DNA from: Bacteroidales bacterium | GTDB lineage: Bacteria > Bacteroidota > Bacteroidia > Bacteroidales > F082 | Reading direction: 5' to 3' | NCBI GenBank assembly: GCA_024710405.1 | Contig: JANJUV010000017.1 | Coordinates: forward strand, 1 to 64,000 | Length of the DNA stretch: 64,000 nucleotides | In this document: piece by piece, positions 18,849-28,102 of the stretch | Layout: the number at the start of each line of letters is the position of its first letter | Position numbering within the stretch: position 1 is the first letter of the stretch | Notes under the pieces: model-generated | What the model was told of the DNA's origin: nothing | Database searches by the model: none | Seen by the model: only the letters and a program-made list of their open reading frames with translations | Made by a program: the position numbers and the translations under genes

Positions 18849-19253
18849 ATGGAACAAGATGATTTTAAGAAGAAAATAGACGAGTTGTTCAGGCTGTTCA
18901 AGAGGCTGCTGGACAAATATCCTTCGGGTGAGATGGAAGGCATCAACCGATTTCAGTTTGAGCAGCTGAAACTATTTCTGCAGAACTACGAAACGGTGAA
19001 AGACCAGCTGGCAGTGGAGATGATGGGCCCGATGAACGAACCCATGCGTCAGATGCTTGATATGTTTCTGAAACAACTCAGGGAGGAACTGGGTGAGGAT
19101 GAACCTTACTTTTCGGTGCCGGAAGAGCCTATTCAGGTGCAGCATTATGATGACATTTCGCGCATCGACCAGCGGCTGAAAGAACCCGGATTGAGTGCAG
19201 ATGAAATCGACCGTCTGCTTGATGAGCGCTCACGACTGATGGAAGGAAAGTAG
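18849..19253 (+). CDS. conserved-type hypothetical acidic helical protein
   Basis: I do not recognise this protein. It is 134 residues, charged and mostly helical. The N-terminal half (KKKIDELFRLFKRLLDKYP, FQFEQLKLFLQNYETVKDQL) and the MRQMLDMFLKQLREEL segment look coiled-coil-forming. The C-terminus contains a second helix pair (DQRLKEPGLSADEIDRLLDERSRLM). No signal peptide or membrane segment is visible. Start is set at MEQDD (18849). An in-frame start 9 bp upstream lies within the predicted promoter box. The following gene, a membrane-anchored thioredoxin, begins 37 bp downstream and may be co-transcribed. Confidence 0.65.
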   Translation: MEQDDFKKKIDELFRLFKRLLDKYPSGEMEGINRFQFEQLKLFLQNYETVKDQLAVEMMGPMNEPMRQMLDMFLKQLREELGEDEPYFSVPEEPIQVQHYDDISRIDQRLKEPGLSADEIDRLLDERSRLMEGK

Positions 19254-19290
19254 CTAATAACGAACAAAACCCGATAACCCTGATCAAACC

Positions 19291-19893
19291 ATGCAGTATT
19301 TCAACAAACAATGGGAAAATTTTAAAAAGAAATCATGGTTTGGCAAGGCCAGCGACATACTCTTTGTTTTACTTATCGTCGCCATGCTCATACCTGCAAG
19401 CCGCCGCGAGATCAGGGTGTTTGTTTCGGGTTTGCTGGCTTCGGGACCGAAAACCATCACAGAAGAAAAACAAGTATCGCTCAGTCCTGCTGATTACCAA
19501 TGGAGCTTTACGGATATGGATGGCAGAGAATTCCGATTGTCCGACTTTGGAGGCAAACCTGTATTTCTGAATTTCTGGGCTACCTGGTGCCCGCCATGCA
19601 TCGCCGAAATGCCCGATATACAAGATCTTTACGACACCTTCGGACAGCAGGCAGCCTTTATTCTGCTTTCTGATGAAGACCCGAAAGTGGTGCAATCATT
19701 TATGCAACGAAAAGGTTTCAACATACCTGTTTATCAGCTGCGTTATTCCGTTCCGGAGGTTTTTGCCTCACCTAGCATTCCTGTAACCTTCGTTATTTCA
19801 GCCGAAGGCAGAATCGTCATCCGCAAGACCGGTGCAGCAAAATGGAACAGCAGCAGCATGATCGCTGTGATGCACGATCTGCTGGGTCAATAG
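19291..19893 (+). CDS. membrane-anchored TlpA/ResA-like thioredoxin
   Basis: This 200-residue protein has one N-terminal membrane helix (about 21-38) followed by an extracytoplasmic thioredoxin domain (about 65-198). The domain has the active-site motif WATWCPPCIAEMP and the cis-proline region SIPVTFVISAEG. Such proteins reduce or shuffle disulphides in the cell envelope, for example during cytochrome c maturation. No cytochrome biogenesis genes are adjacent, so the specific target is unknown. Confidence 0.9.
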   Translation: MQYFNKQWENFKKKSWFGKASDILFVLLIVAMLIPASRREIRVFVSGLLASGPKTITEEKQVSLSPADYQWSFTDMDGREFRLSDFGGKPVFLNFWATWCPPCIAEMPDIQDLYDTFGQQAAFILLSDEDPKVVQSFMQRKGFNIPVYQLRYSVPEVFASPSIPVTFVISAEGRIVIRKTGAAKWNSSSMIAVMHDLLGQ

Positions 19894-19934
19894 ACTAAAG
19901 GCTTGAAAAAACAGCCGTCCACCACATTATTTCG

Positions 19935-19942
19935 TACTTTTG
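19935..19942 (+). promoter_or_regulatory. -7 promoter box upstream of barrel gene
   Basis: TACTTTTG matches TAnnTTTG, about 36 bp before the start at 19978. No -33 TTG stands at the expected spacing. Confidence 0.4.
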
Positions 19943-19977
19943 TACAGATTAACACGTTAAGTATTCCACATTAAACG

Positions 19978-20649
19978 ATGTCAGCCATGAAAAAAACACT
20001 CTTGATCATCAGCTTGTTGGTTCTTGCCGGACAGTTATCAGCCCAGATAATTACCGGAAAAACCAGTACAAAATTCACTGTAGGGTTCGACTTGTTCAGC
20101 GATATATGGATGGATAAGCCAGCAGATATGAAAATCAGGACGATCAATCAGGGCTTCAATGTTTTCGGCACCTATAATTTTGACCTGACAGAAAACGGTA
20201 GACACACTTTCTCGGCAGGAATCGGTCTCCGAAACAACCAGCTTTTTTCAAACACACAAATCAACAATATCAAGGCCGACACTATCGTATTTACGCCAAT
20301 AACCAACGACTACAAGCGTAGCAAGCTGCATCTGGTGTATCTTGATTTTCCTTTTGAATTCAGGTTCAGGTTCGATGACAAGTGGAAACTGGGAGTTGGT
20401 TTTAAGCTTGGAATCATCATCGACAGCAAGACTAAATATTTTGGCGACATCAGTCCGAACGGTCCAAGGGTTCTTCAGAAGAGCAAAGACGTTAATTCGC
20501 TGGAGCAGTATACCTTCGGGCCAACTCTGAGGGTTGGTTACAAATGGATCAGTCTGTTTGGTTATTATCAACCCACCCGCGTGTTCAGCCGTGATCTGGG
20601 CCCCGAGCTATATCCGATTTCTGTCGGGATAAGCCTCAGCCCTTTTTAA
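19978..20649 (+). CDS. outer-membrane beta-barrel protein
   Basis: This 223-residue protein has a signal peptide ending LAGQLSAQ. The true start may be the second Met (19987, MKKTLL). The mature part shows alternating strands rich in aromatics (FTVGFDLFSDIW, GFNVFGTYNFDL, LVYLDFPFEFRFRF, WKLGVGFKLGIII) and ends in a strand with terminal Phe (SVGISLSPF), the usual signal for outer-membrane barrel assembly. It belongs to the broad small-porin-like class of Bacteroidota. Function is otherwise unknown. Confidence 0.8.
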   Translation: MSAMKKTLLIISLLVLAGQLSAQIITGKTSTKFTVGFDLFSDIWMDKPADMKIRTINQGFNVFGTYNFDLTENGRHTFSAGIGLRNNQLFSNTQINNIKADTIVFTPITNDYKRSKLHLVYLDFPFEFRFRFDDKWKLGVGFKLGIIIDSKTKYFGDISPNGPRVLQKSKDVNSLEQYTFGPTLRVGYKWISLFGYYQPTRVFSRDLGPELYPISVGISLSPF

Positions 20650-20664
20650 ATACCGTACAACCTG

Positions 20665-21300
20665 TTATCTGATGAGCAGATAGACAGTCCATATAAGTCC
20701 AAATCCAAGTAAATAGCCCGTGTAAACTTCTGCCGGCTTGTGGGCCGACAGTTTCAGTCGTGCAAATCCGACAGTACCCGACAAAATCAGACAGGCTATC
20801 AGTGCGCCCTGCATTGGACTACCTGACAACAGGGCATATTCGGCAAATGCAGCTGTTGAACCTCCTGCTGCAACCATATGCAGGCTGATTTTCCAGTATA
20901 TAGTGATCAGCAGGCTGACGATAGCCAATAAAGTAGCCCCGAGCATATACACATAGAATTCAGGGGCGATGTTCATTTTTCTGGCTATATAATAGGTCAG
21001 GTAGAAAAACAAAGCCGTCACCAGCACAGGGCCCATACGTTCTTCGCGTCGTTTCATGCTCAGTGAGCCAACAAAGCCGGTTTTGACCATCAGCCATATC
21101 ATGAGGGCAGGCAGCACAAAAGTCGTCATCGATACCAATCCCAGAAAGATCCATTGCCGTTCGCTGCCATCGCTATGGTGCAGTCCATTCTGGCGCAACA
21201 ATATATATAAGGTAATCGTTGGAATAAGCAAGGGATGCAACACAACCGAAATAAAACCGGCCAGGCGTTTTTCCCAATCAATGTTACCGGCGACAATCAA
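20665..21300 (-). CDS. PAP2-like membrane phosphatase-family protein, TTG start
   Basis: This 211-residue protein with five to six hydrophobic segments has pieces resembling the PAP2 phosphatase signature: basic KRREERMGP, SLHMVAAGG, and the C-terminal RLKLSAHKPAEVYTGYLLG, which keeps Arg-x5-His-x3-acidic. The first motifs are degenerate, so catalysis is uncertain. The only plausible start is TTG at 21300, 1 bp after the rpoN stop codon. AAAGGAG in the last codons of rpoN is at ribosome-binding distance, an unusual case of a usable Shine-Dalgarno site. It is translationally linked to rpoN. Confidence 0.75.
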   Translation of the reverse strand: MIVAGNIDWEKRLAGFISVVLHPLLIPTITLYILLRQNGLHHSDGSERQWIFLGLVSMTTFVLPALMIWLMVKTGFVGSLSMKRREERMGPVLVTALFFYLTYYIARKMNIAPEFYVYMLGATLLAIVSLLITIYWKISLHMVAAGGSTAAFAEYALLSGSPMQGALIACLILSGTVGFARLKLSAHKPAEVYTGYLLGFGLIWTVYLLIR

Positions 21301-21301
21301 A

Positions 21302-22795
21302 TTACAGCTCCTTTCTTAGGCGTGCAACCGGAATATCGAGCTGTTCGCGGTACTTGGCCACAGTACGGCGGGCAATGTTATAGCCTTTTTCTTTGAGAAT
21401 ATCTGTAAGCTGCTCATCGGTCAGTGGTTTGTTTTTCTCTTCAGCTTCGATACAGTCACTGAGTATCTTCTTGATTTCACGCGTGGAGACCTCCTCGCCC
21501 GAGTCAGTCTGCATGGCTTCGCTGAAAAAACTCTTCAGCAGGAAGGTGCCAAACGGAGTTTGCACATATTTGCTGTTGGCCACCCGGCTGATGGTAGAAA
21601 TATCGAGGTTTACCATTTCTGCTATATCCTTCAGTATCATTGGCCTGAGTTGTGTTTCATCACCGGTAAGGAAATAGTCGCGCTGATAGAACATGATGGC
21701 ATTCATGGTTTGGTATAGTGTATTCTGCCGCTGCTGGATCGCATCAATAAACCATTTTGCCGAGTCGATTTTTTGTTTCACAAACATAAGCGCGTCCCGG
21801 GTTGCACTATTTTTCTTCGACTCGGAATACACTTCCAGCATTTCGGTATAGCTCCGGCTCACCCTGAGTTCGGGTGTGTTGCGGTTGCTCAGGCTGAGTT
21901 CGAGTTCACCATCAGTATTTTGAATGATGAAATCAGGAAGCACATACTGCACCGACCTTGCGCCCTCGCTGACGGAGTTTCCGGGCTTGGGGTTCAGGCT
22001 CAGTATTTCGTTCATGGCTTCTTTCAAAGCATCTTCCTCTATCTCGGCTCTTTTGAGAATTTTGTCGTAATGTTTCTTGGTGAATTCATTGAAGAACCTG
22101 TCAATGACCATGATCGGCAATCTGTAATCCTTATCGGGATTGTCGTCCTGTTTTCGTCTGAGTTGCAGCAACAGACATTCCTGAAGGTTGCGTGCACCCA
22201 CGCCGGGAGGATCAAAATCCTGAATGATGGCCAATATCTCGTTGATTTCGGTTTTGTTTGACTTGATGTTGAGTGCAAAGAGCAGGTCGTCGATGAGTGC
22301 TTCAACCGGGCGTGTGAGATATCCGGCGTCATCTAGATTTCCGATGATATAAAGTCCGATTTTATTTTTTCGTTCATCCAGCTTTCGGTAGCCCAATTGC
22401 TGAATCAGCAGTTCCTGAAAGGATTGATCATCGGCAAAGGGAATTTCGTGGTGGTCATCGTCGCGGCTGCTGTTGTTTACCTGGAGGCGGTATTCGGGTA
22501 TGTCGCCCTCATCAATGTAATCATCAAATCCAAATTCGTCACCGCTGCTGTCGTAGTCATATTCATCTTCGTCATAATCGCCATCATCGCTGTCGGGGGC
22601 ATCATCCTGCATCTCGTCTGCCTCAAACTCTTCGGATTCAGAACCCTCTTCCATTTCGAGTGCCGGATTTTCTTCAATCTCCTGTTTGATGCGCTGTTCA
22701 AGGGCCACAGTCGGAATCTGAAGCAGCTTCATCAGCAATATTTGCTGCGGAGAGAGCTTCTGAAGCAGTTTCTGTTGGAGCCTTTGATTGAGCAT
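21302..22795 (-). CDS. rpoN: RNA polymerase sigma-54 factor
   Basis: RpoN directs transcription from -24/-12 promoters that need AAA+ activators. Region I is at the N-terminus (LNQRLQQKLLQKLSPQQILLMKLLQIPTVALEQRI). An exceptionally acidic region II spans about 50-105. The core-binding and DNA-binding region III includes a helix-turn-helix (VNLDISTISRVANSKYVQTPFG) and the RpoN box (ARRTVAKYRE) near the C-terminus. Length (497) is normal for Bacteroidota. No enhancer-binding activator is encoded in the window. Confidence 0.97.
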   Translation of the reverse strand: MLNQRLQQKLLQKLSPQQILLMKLLQIPTVALEQRIKQEIEENPALEMEEGSESEEFEADEMQDDAPDSDDGDYDEDEYDYDSSGDEFGFDDYIDEGDIPEYRLQVNNSSRDDDHHEIPFADDQSFQELLIQQLGYRKLDERKNKIGLYIIGNLDDAGYLTRPVEALIDDLLFALNIKSNKTEINEILAIIQDFDPPGVGARNLQECLLLQLRRKQDDNPDKDYRLPIMVIDRFFNEFTKKHYDKILKRAEIEEDALKEAMNEILSLNPKPGNSVSEGARSVQYVLPDFIIQNTDGELELSLSNRNTPELRVSRSYTEMLEVYSESKKNSATRDALMFVKQKIDSAKWFIDAIQQRQNTLYQTMNAIMFYQRDYFLTGDETQLRPMILKDIAEMVNLDISTISRVANSKYVQTPFGTFLLKSFFSEAMQTDSGEEVSTREIKKILSDCIEAEEKNKPLTDEQLTDILKEKGYNIARRTVAKYREQLDIPVARLRKEL

Positions 22796-22977
22796 ACGGG
22801 TCGTTTCAGTAGTGAATGGAGTGATTTTGTGTCACATTTTTCAAATCAAGCACGAATATACAACAAAATTAAAATTAGTCCCGAAGCGTTGATGTCATAT
22901 TTATTAAACAAATGGCATAAAATGTGTACGTAAGTATTATTTTACTTTATATCAATTGTTTACACATTATATCCCAT

Positions 22978-24417
22978 TCAAAACTCCAGATTAAGCGGGG
23001 TTCGCGGAAAGGGTATCACATCCCGGATATTTCCCATCCCAGTGATGAACAGCATCAGCCGTTCGAAGCCCAGACCGAATCCGGCATGCGGAACAGTGCC
23101 GAATTTGCGGGTTTCGAGGTACCACCACATGGTTTCAATGGGCACATGCATCTCATTCATCCGTTGCAACAGCTTATCGTAGTTTTCTTCACGCTGTGAA
23201 CCGCCAATGATTTCGCCAATACCCGGGAACAGAACATCCATTGCCCTGACGGTTTGGCCGTCTTCATTTTGTTTCATATAAAACGCCTTGATCTTTTTGG
23301 GATAATCGGTGAGTATTACCGGGCGCTTAAAATGCTTTTCGACCAAATAACGTTCGTGTTCCGACTGAAGGTCGGCACCCCATTCATTGACCGGATAGTT
23401 GAATTTTCCCTTACGGTTTGGCTGACTGTTTTTGAGGATCTCAATGGCTTCGGTGTAGGTGATTCGTTCGAATGGGTTTTCGAGCACGAATTTAAGCTTG
23501 GCGATCAACTCCATGGATCGTTCTTCAGCCTTCCGGCCTGATTCTTCCTCTTCGAGCCTGCGGGCAAGGAAGGCGAGATCGTCGGGGCAGTTATCGAGCG
23601 CGTATTTGATCAGGTAGCGCAGCATATCCTCTGCTAGATCCATATTATCATGGATGTCGTTGAAGGCTACTTCGGGTTCGATCATCCAGAACTCGGCCAG
23701 GTGGCGTGAAGTATTGGAGTTTTCGGCCCTGAAGGTTGGTCCGAACGTGTACACTTTTGACAAAGCCAGGGCTGCGAGTTCGGCCTCCAGTTGCCCCGAA
23801 ACAGTGAGGTTCGCCGCCTTGCCAAAGAAGTCTTTTGAAAAATCAATATCCTTCTCGGGGGTCAAAGGAATAGTCTTCAGGGGCAGTGTGGTCACCTGAA
23901 ACATTTCTCCGGCTCCTTCGGCGTCGGAACCTGTAATAATAGGTGAGTGTATGTTGTAGAAACCTCTGTCGTTAAAAAATTTATGTATGGCAAATGTCAT
24001 GGCATGCCTGAGGCGGGCGATGGCACTGAAGGTATTGGTCCGAAACCTGAGGTGTGCCTTCTCACGCAGAAATTCAAGTGAGTGCTTCTTTGGCTGCAGC
24101 GGATATTCATCCGGATTGGCTGCACCGAGCAGCTCGATTTGTGCGACGGCAAGCTCCACAGCCTGGCCGCTGCCGGCCGATGGAACCAGTTTGCCTGTAG
24201 CAGAAACAGACGCGCCTGTGTGCACAAGTGCCAGCGCAGACTCGGGAATTTCATCCAGATTAACCACCAGTTGCAGGTTATGCAGCGTCGATCCGTCGTT
24301 CAGGGCTATGAAAGCTACATTCTTGCTGCCGCGTTTGGTGCGCACCCAACCCCGCACATTGATCGCTTCGTCCGTTGCCTGCATCTGCAGGGCATCTTTG
24401 ATTTCAATTCGTTTCAC
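22978..24417 (-). CDS. asnS: asparaginyl-tRNA synthetase, GTG start
   Basis: A class IIb aminoacyl-tRNA synthetase charging tRNA-Asn. It has an N-terminal OB-fold anticodon-binding domain (about 15-105: [23 protein letters not shown]) and a catalytic domain with motif 2 ([25 protein letters not shown]) and motif 3 ([12 protein letters not shown]). Length (479) is normal. The codon at 24417 is GTG. No ATG lies upstream in frame, and downstream Met codons would cut the OB domain. Confidence 0.97.
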   Translation of the reverse strand: MKRIEIKDALQMQATDEAINVRGWVRTKRGSKNVAFIALNDGSTLHNLQLVVNLDEIPESALALVHTGASVSATGKLVPSAGSGQAVELAVAQIELLGAANPDEYPLQPKKHSLEFLREKAHLRFRTNTFSAIARLRHAMTFAIHKFFNDRGFYNIHSPIITGSDAEGAGEMFQVTTLPLKTIPLTPEKDIDFSKDFFGKAANLTVSGQLEAELAALALSKVYTFGPTFRAENSNTSRHLAEFWMIEPEVAFNDIHDNMDLAEDMLRYLIKYALDNCPDDLAFLARRLEEEESGRKAEERSMELIAKLKFVLENPFERITYTEAIEILKNSQPNRKGKFNYPVNEWGADLQSEHERYLVEKHFKRPVILTDYPKKIKAFYMKQNEDGQTVRAMDVLFPGIGEIIGGSQREENYDKLLQRMNEMHVPIETMWWYLETRKFGTVPHAGFGLGFERLMLFITGMGNIRDVIPFPRTPLNLEF

Positions 24418-24641
24418 CTTAATATATTTATTGGAAAATGATCTGCAAAAAAACGAAATTTTGGCCGTTTAGTTTACACCCTGATGCAATTTACTGTTTT
24501 GAATCTATTAATTTAACATTGTACTGATCAGACCCAACCGTCCATGATGGTTCCTGAAATTTCTGCGGCACTACTGTTCATTTTATTGCGACAGGTCAAT
24601 TCTTTTCTTCCTGTGACACAAAAAGGTTCGGGTTATGTCGT

Positions 24642-24649
24642 TAACTTTG
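24642..24649 (+). promoter_or_regulatory. -7 promoter box for M28 peptidase gene
   Basis: TAACTTTG matches TAnnTTTG, 21 bp before the ATG at 24671. The -33 region lacks a clear TTG. Confidence 0.4.
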
Positions 24650-24670
24650 CCGGATCAATTGTAACACTTT

Positions 24671-26926
24671 ATGAAAAATCTGTTCCTTGTTCTGATGCTC
24701 CTGACCCTGCAAACGATTGCACAAGACAGGCAGCTTTATGTTATCCGGCCTGCCGATGCAGCACAATCTTTGTCCCTGCTCGATAATCCGTCTGTTGCAG
24801 TAAATTATGTATCCAGACAGCTGGTTGTTGTTACTTCACGCGGACCAGCCCCTCATGGAGGAAACCTGGTTACGGATGAAGCCTGGGCCGAAGGAATGGA
24901 TTATTACCTTATGTACACCCTTCCTGATAATCACAGCGAATATGTTCAAAGTTTGACAGATAAAGCATACATGGTTTTCGATGGCGGACACTTCGTTATT
25001 GCCGGCATTGATCAGAGCAGGGATTTTGCACTGCAACCGGCGAAAAACGACGGGATGATAAAACTCCACGATCGTGCGATGAAGAGACCTGCACCACTGC
25101 ATTATGCCAGCGGAAGCCGCAATACTCCTGATCCGTTTATTGCATCTATGCTTGAGGAGGTGGACGAAACACTTATTTCTGCTACCGTTCAGCACCTCGA
25201 GGATTATGGAACCCGAAATGCATACCAGCCACAGAGTGTTGTTGCCCAGAACTGGTTGGCTGCGGAATTTGAAGCCCTTGGATTATCGGTCGAGATCATG
25301 GATTTCTGGATGCCGAATGGCAGTGCAAGCGACAACGTTATTGCCACATTAACCGGTGCAGTTTATCCTGATGAATATGTTGTTGTTGGTGCCCACTACG
25401 ACTCTTACTCCAACAGTGGCGGTGCACCAGGGGCCGACGACAATGCCTCCGGCACAGCAGGAGTGCTCGAGATCGCCCGTATCATGAGCCAGTATAGCTT
25501 CGACAGAACGTTGGTGTTTTGTGCCTTCTCGGGCGAGGAATACGGATTGTACGGCAGCGAGGCGTATGCGAGTCGTTGTGCCCAACAAGGAATGGATATC
25601 CACGGATATTTCAACCTCGATATGATCGGATACCTTCAAAACGGCAGCTACATCCACACCGACCTCATTTATCCGCCTTCGGCACAGGAACTGGCTGATT
25701 TTTACACCGATATCTGCGGCATTTATCTTCCTGACTTCATCATCGAACCAGGCATGCTGCAAGGCGGCGACAGCGACCACACTTCATTCAACAACAACGG
25801 ATTCATGGGTATTTTCCCATTCGAGGATTCGCAAAACTACAGTCCTTATATTCACACCTCGAGCGACCTTGTGGGCCCCAGCTTTAACAATGCCGCACAG
25901 GCACGTGTATTCGTGCAGGCCTCCCTCGCAGCAGCAGCTTCAATGGCCAACAGGATTACTCCTCCGCGAAACCTGAGGGCACTCGGCTTCGATAATCTGG
26001 TGAAGCTGAGCTGGACAGCCATGGAAGGAGTTGATCATTACAATATCTATCGCGACAACATTCTTGCTGGCAGCACAGCAAACAATGTTTATGAAGACAG
26101 CGAAGTTGTCAACGACACCGAATATCAGTATCAGGTAACAGCTGTGTTTACTGAATCGGAAGATGAGTCGGAAAGATCTCCGGCTGTTTCGGTCACGCCC
26201 CGTCCCATGCTGGCACTTCCATATGCTGATGATTTTGAGTCGGGCAGCGATTGGTGGGAAACAACCCACAGCTGGGGATTGACCACCACACTAAGCCACA
26301 GTCCTGCGCACAGCCTTACCGACAGCCCCAATGGTAGTTATCAGAACAATGTGACAAGCTATGCATACCTCAGGCCGTTTTCATTAGATGGTGATTTAGA
26401 AGAAGCCACAGTCTCCTTCTGGACACGGTACGAACTCGAATCCGGATACGATTATGTGTATTTTGAACTCTCGGCCAATGGAAACACTTGGACCAGCATC
26501 GCCACGTTTAACGGAAGTCAGCAAAACTGGCAAAAAAAATCCTACAGCCTGAATGATTATCTGGGTACTGAGCATGTTCGACTGAGATACAGGTTTTATA
26601 GCGATGTGTTTGTTACTGGAGACGGAATTTACATTGACGATGTTGACATCAGCCGTGTGGTCACCGGTATCAGCAGTCAGGATTTATTTTTTGTTGTTTA
26701 CCCCAACCCTGCGCAAGAGTATATCCGAATTGAGTCTTCTTCGGATACTGAAGCAAGCCTGATTATTGTGGATGCTTTGGGGCGTCAGGTAATGGCATCA
26801 TCATTAACAACACCTTCCCATGTATCATTGAGCGGATTAGCACCAGGGCTCTATACCCTGCATCTTATTTCGGCAGATGGCGTTTTCAGTGAAAAAATGA
26901 TGATCACAGGAAGCGCAGGCAATTGA
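24671..26926 (+). CDS. T9SS-exported M28 zinc peptidase
   Basis: This 751-residue secreted protease has a signal peptide (MKNLFLVLMLLTLQTIAQ) and a propeptide-like N-terminal region to about residue 180. An M28 aminopeptidase-type domain (about 185-430) carries the zinc-site motifs GAHYDSY (His242), GADDNASG, SGEEYGLYGS, NLDMIGY and YIHTSSD. A fibronectin type III domain (about 435-515) follows, then a jelly-roll domain (about 525-665) and a C-terminal T9SS type A sorting domain (about 675-751: VVYPNPAQEYIRIES, GLAPGLYTLHL). It is expected to be secreted through the outer membrane and surface-attached or released. Confidence 0.93.
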   Translation: MKNLFLVLMLLTLQTIAQDRQLYVIRPADAAQSLSLLDNPSVAVNYVSRQLVVVTSRGPAPHGGNLVTDEAWAEGMDYYLMYTLPDNHSEYVQSLTDKAYMVFDGGHFVIAGIDQSRDFALQPAKNDGMIKLHDRAMKRPAPLHYASGSRNTPDPFIASMLEEVDETLISATVQHLEDYGTRNAYQPQSVVAQNWLAAEFEALGLSVEIMDFWMPNGSASDNVIATLTGAVYPDEYVVVGAHYDSYSNSGGAPGADDNASGTAGVLEIARIMSQYSFDRTLVFCAFSGEEYGLYGSEAYASRCAQQGMDIHGYFNLDMIGYLQNGSYIHTDLIYPPSAQELADFYTDICGIYLPDFIIEPGMLQGGDSDHTSFNNNGFMGIFPFEDSQNYSPYIHTSSDLVGPSFNNAAQARVFVQASLAAAASMANRITPPRNLRALGFDNLVKLSWTAMEGVDHYNIYRDNILAGSTANNVYEDSEVVNDTEYQYQVTAVFTESEDESERSPAVSVTPRPMLALPYADDFESGSDWWETTHSWGLTTTLSHSPAHSLTDSPNGSYQNNVTSYAYLRPFSLDGDLEEATVSFWTRYELESGYDYVYFELSANGNTWTSIATFNGSQQNWQKKSYSLNDYLGTEHVRLRYRFYSDVFVTGDGIYIDDVDISRVVTGISSQDLFFVVYPNPAQEYIRIESSSDTEASLIIVDALGRQVMASSLTTPSHVSLSGLAPGLYTLHLISADGVFSEKMMITGSAGN

Positions 26927-26956
26927 GGCAATGTTGCAGCAGAATAAACATTTTGC

Positions 26957-26988
26957 TTTGACAGGGATTAAAAAAATACCTACTTTTG
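26957..26988 (+). promoter_or_regulatory. promoter of tRNA-Ser
   Basis: TTTG (26957-26960) and TACTTTTG (26981-26988) are 20 bp apart, a near-ideal Bacteroidota promoter, ending 45 bp before the tRNA. Confidence 0.75.
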
Positions 26989-27033
26989 GCGGCTCATTTG
27001 TCACCGAAAGTCAAATGGTCTGCCTGAGTGCAA

Positions 27034-27121
27034 GGAGAGATGGCCGAGTGGTTGAAGGCGCACGCCTGGAAAGTGTGTATACCTCAAAAGGGTATCGCGG
27101 GTTCGAATCCCGCTCTCTCCG
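27034..27121 (+). tRNA. tRNA-Ser (anticodon GGA)
   Basis: The acceptor arms GGAGAGA (27034-27040) and TCTCTCC (27114-27120) pair perfectly. The T-arm GCGGGTTCGAATCCCGC and a long variable arm typical of class II tRNAs are present. The anticodon stem-loop has GGA at 27068-27070. The discriminator is G, followed by CCG rather than an encoded CCA, so the tail must be added enzymatically. Confidence 0.96.
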
Positions 27122-27182
27122 CCGAAAACTGGAGAAACAAAATCTTAACCTGAACAAAAGATCGTTTTCCTTAATTTATTTA

Positions 27183-27190
27183 TACATTTG
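27183..27190 (+). promoter_or_regulatory. -7 promoter box for exbB operon
   Basis: TACATTTG matches TAnnTTTG, 83 bp upstream of the exbB start. No clear -33 TTG was seen. Confidence 0.4.
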
Positions 27191-27273
27191 CGGCTTATTG
27201 GTAATTTTACAGATTAATTAATAATAACCACACAAAAACCGAGTTTATTTTAGTAATCAACATTTCTTAGCTT

Positions 27274-28098
27274 ATGAAAAAATTAATTGCTTTACTGACC
27301 CTGGCAGGCATCCTGTTTTTCGGCGTATCGGGCCTGATGTTTGCACAAACCGAGGACCAAACAGCAACCCAGACTGAGGACACTACAGTCGTTGCTGAAA
27401 CTCCTGCCGTTGAAGAAGTTGCCCCTGAACAGACAACAGCCATGACGGCTGAGCCTGAAAAACCGCAAACTTTCCACGAAGTTATCAAAGAGCAGTTTAT
27501 CGATGGTGGTCCTGCGTTTATGGGTATCGTACTGTTAACCCTGATCTTCGGCCTCGCCATCAGCATCGAGAGGATTATTTACCTTACACTGAGTGCAACC
27601 AACACCAAGAAGTTGCTTGCCGGTATCGATGAGGCGCTCAACAGCAACAATATTGAACAGGCCAAAGAACTGTGCCGCAACACACGCGGACCGGTAGCCA
27701 GCATATTCTATCAGGGCTTATTGCGTTACAACTCCGGCATTGACGAAGTAGAAAAATCCATTATCGCTTACGGTTCGGTAATCACAGGGCGCCTCGAAAG
27801 CGGCGTAAGCTGGATCTCGTTGTTTATCGCTCTTGCTCCCATGCTCGGGTTTATGGGAACGGTAATTGGTATGATCCAGGCCTTCGATGATATCGCAGCA
27901 GCCGGCGACATCTCTCCCCAAATCGTGGCCAGCGGTATTAAAATCGCTTTGTTGACCACCGTATTTGGTCTGATCGTGGCCATCATCCTTCAGATCTTCT
28001 ACAATTATATTATTTCAAAGATCGACTCGCTTGTAAATAATATGGAAGACAGCTCGATCACCTTCATTGATATGTTGAACAAGTACGCCAAAAAATAA
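27274..28098 (+). CDS. exbB: MotA/TolQ/ExbB proton-channel protein
   Basis: This 274-residue protein is the proton-conducting subunit of an ExbB/ExbD-type motor that energises TonB or an equivalent. It has a hydrophobic N-terminal segment resembling a signal anchor, a Thr/Glu/Pro-rich periplasmic linker (about 28-70), then three membrane helices typical of the family (about 80-105, 180-205 and 220-245), including the conserved LAPMLGFMGTVIGMIQAF region. It heads a four-gene operon with a small membrane protein and two ExbD proteins. The N-terminal extension with a possible cleavable signal is common in Bacteroidota ExbB. Confidence 0.93.
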   Translation: MKKLIALLTLAGILFFGVSGLMFAQTEDQTATQTEDTTVVAETPAVEEVAPEQTTAMTAEPEKPQTFHEVIKEQFIDGGPAFMGIVLLTLIFGLAISIERIIYLTLSATNTKKLLAGIDEALNSNNIEQAKELCRNTRGPVASIFYQGLLRYNSGIDEVEKSIIAYGSVITGRLESGVSWISLFIALAPMLGFMGTVIGMIQAFDDIAAAGDISPQIVASGIKIALLTTVFGLIVAIILQIFYNYIISKIDSLVNNMEDSSITFIDMLNKYAKK

Positions 28099-28102
28099 TC
28101 CC

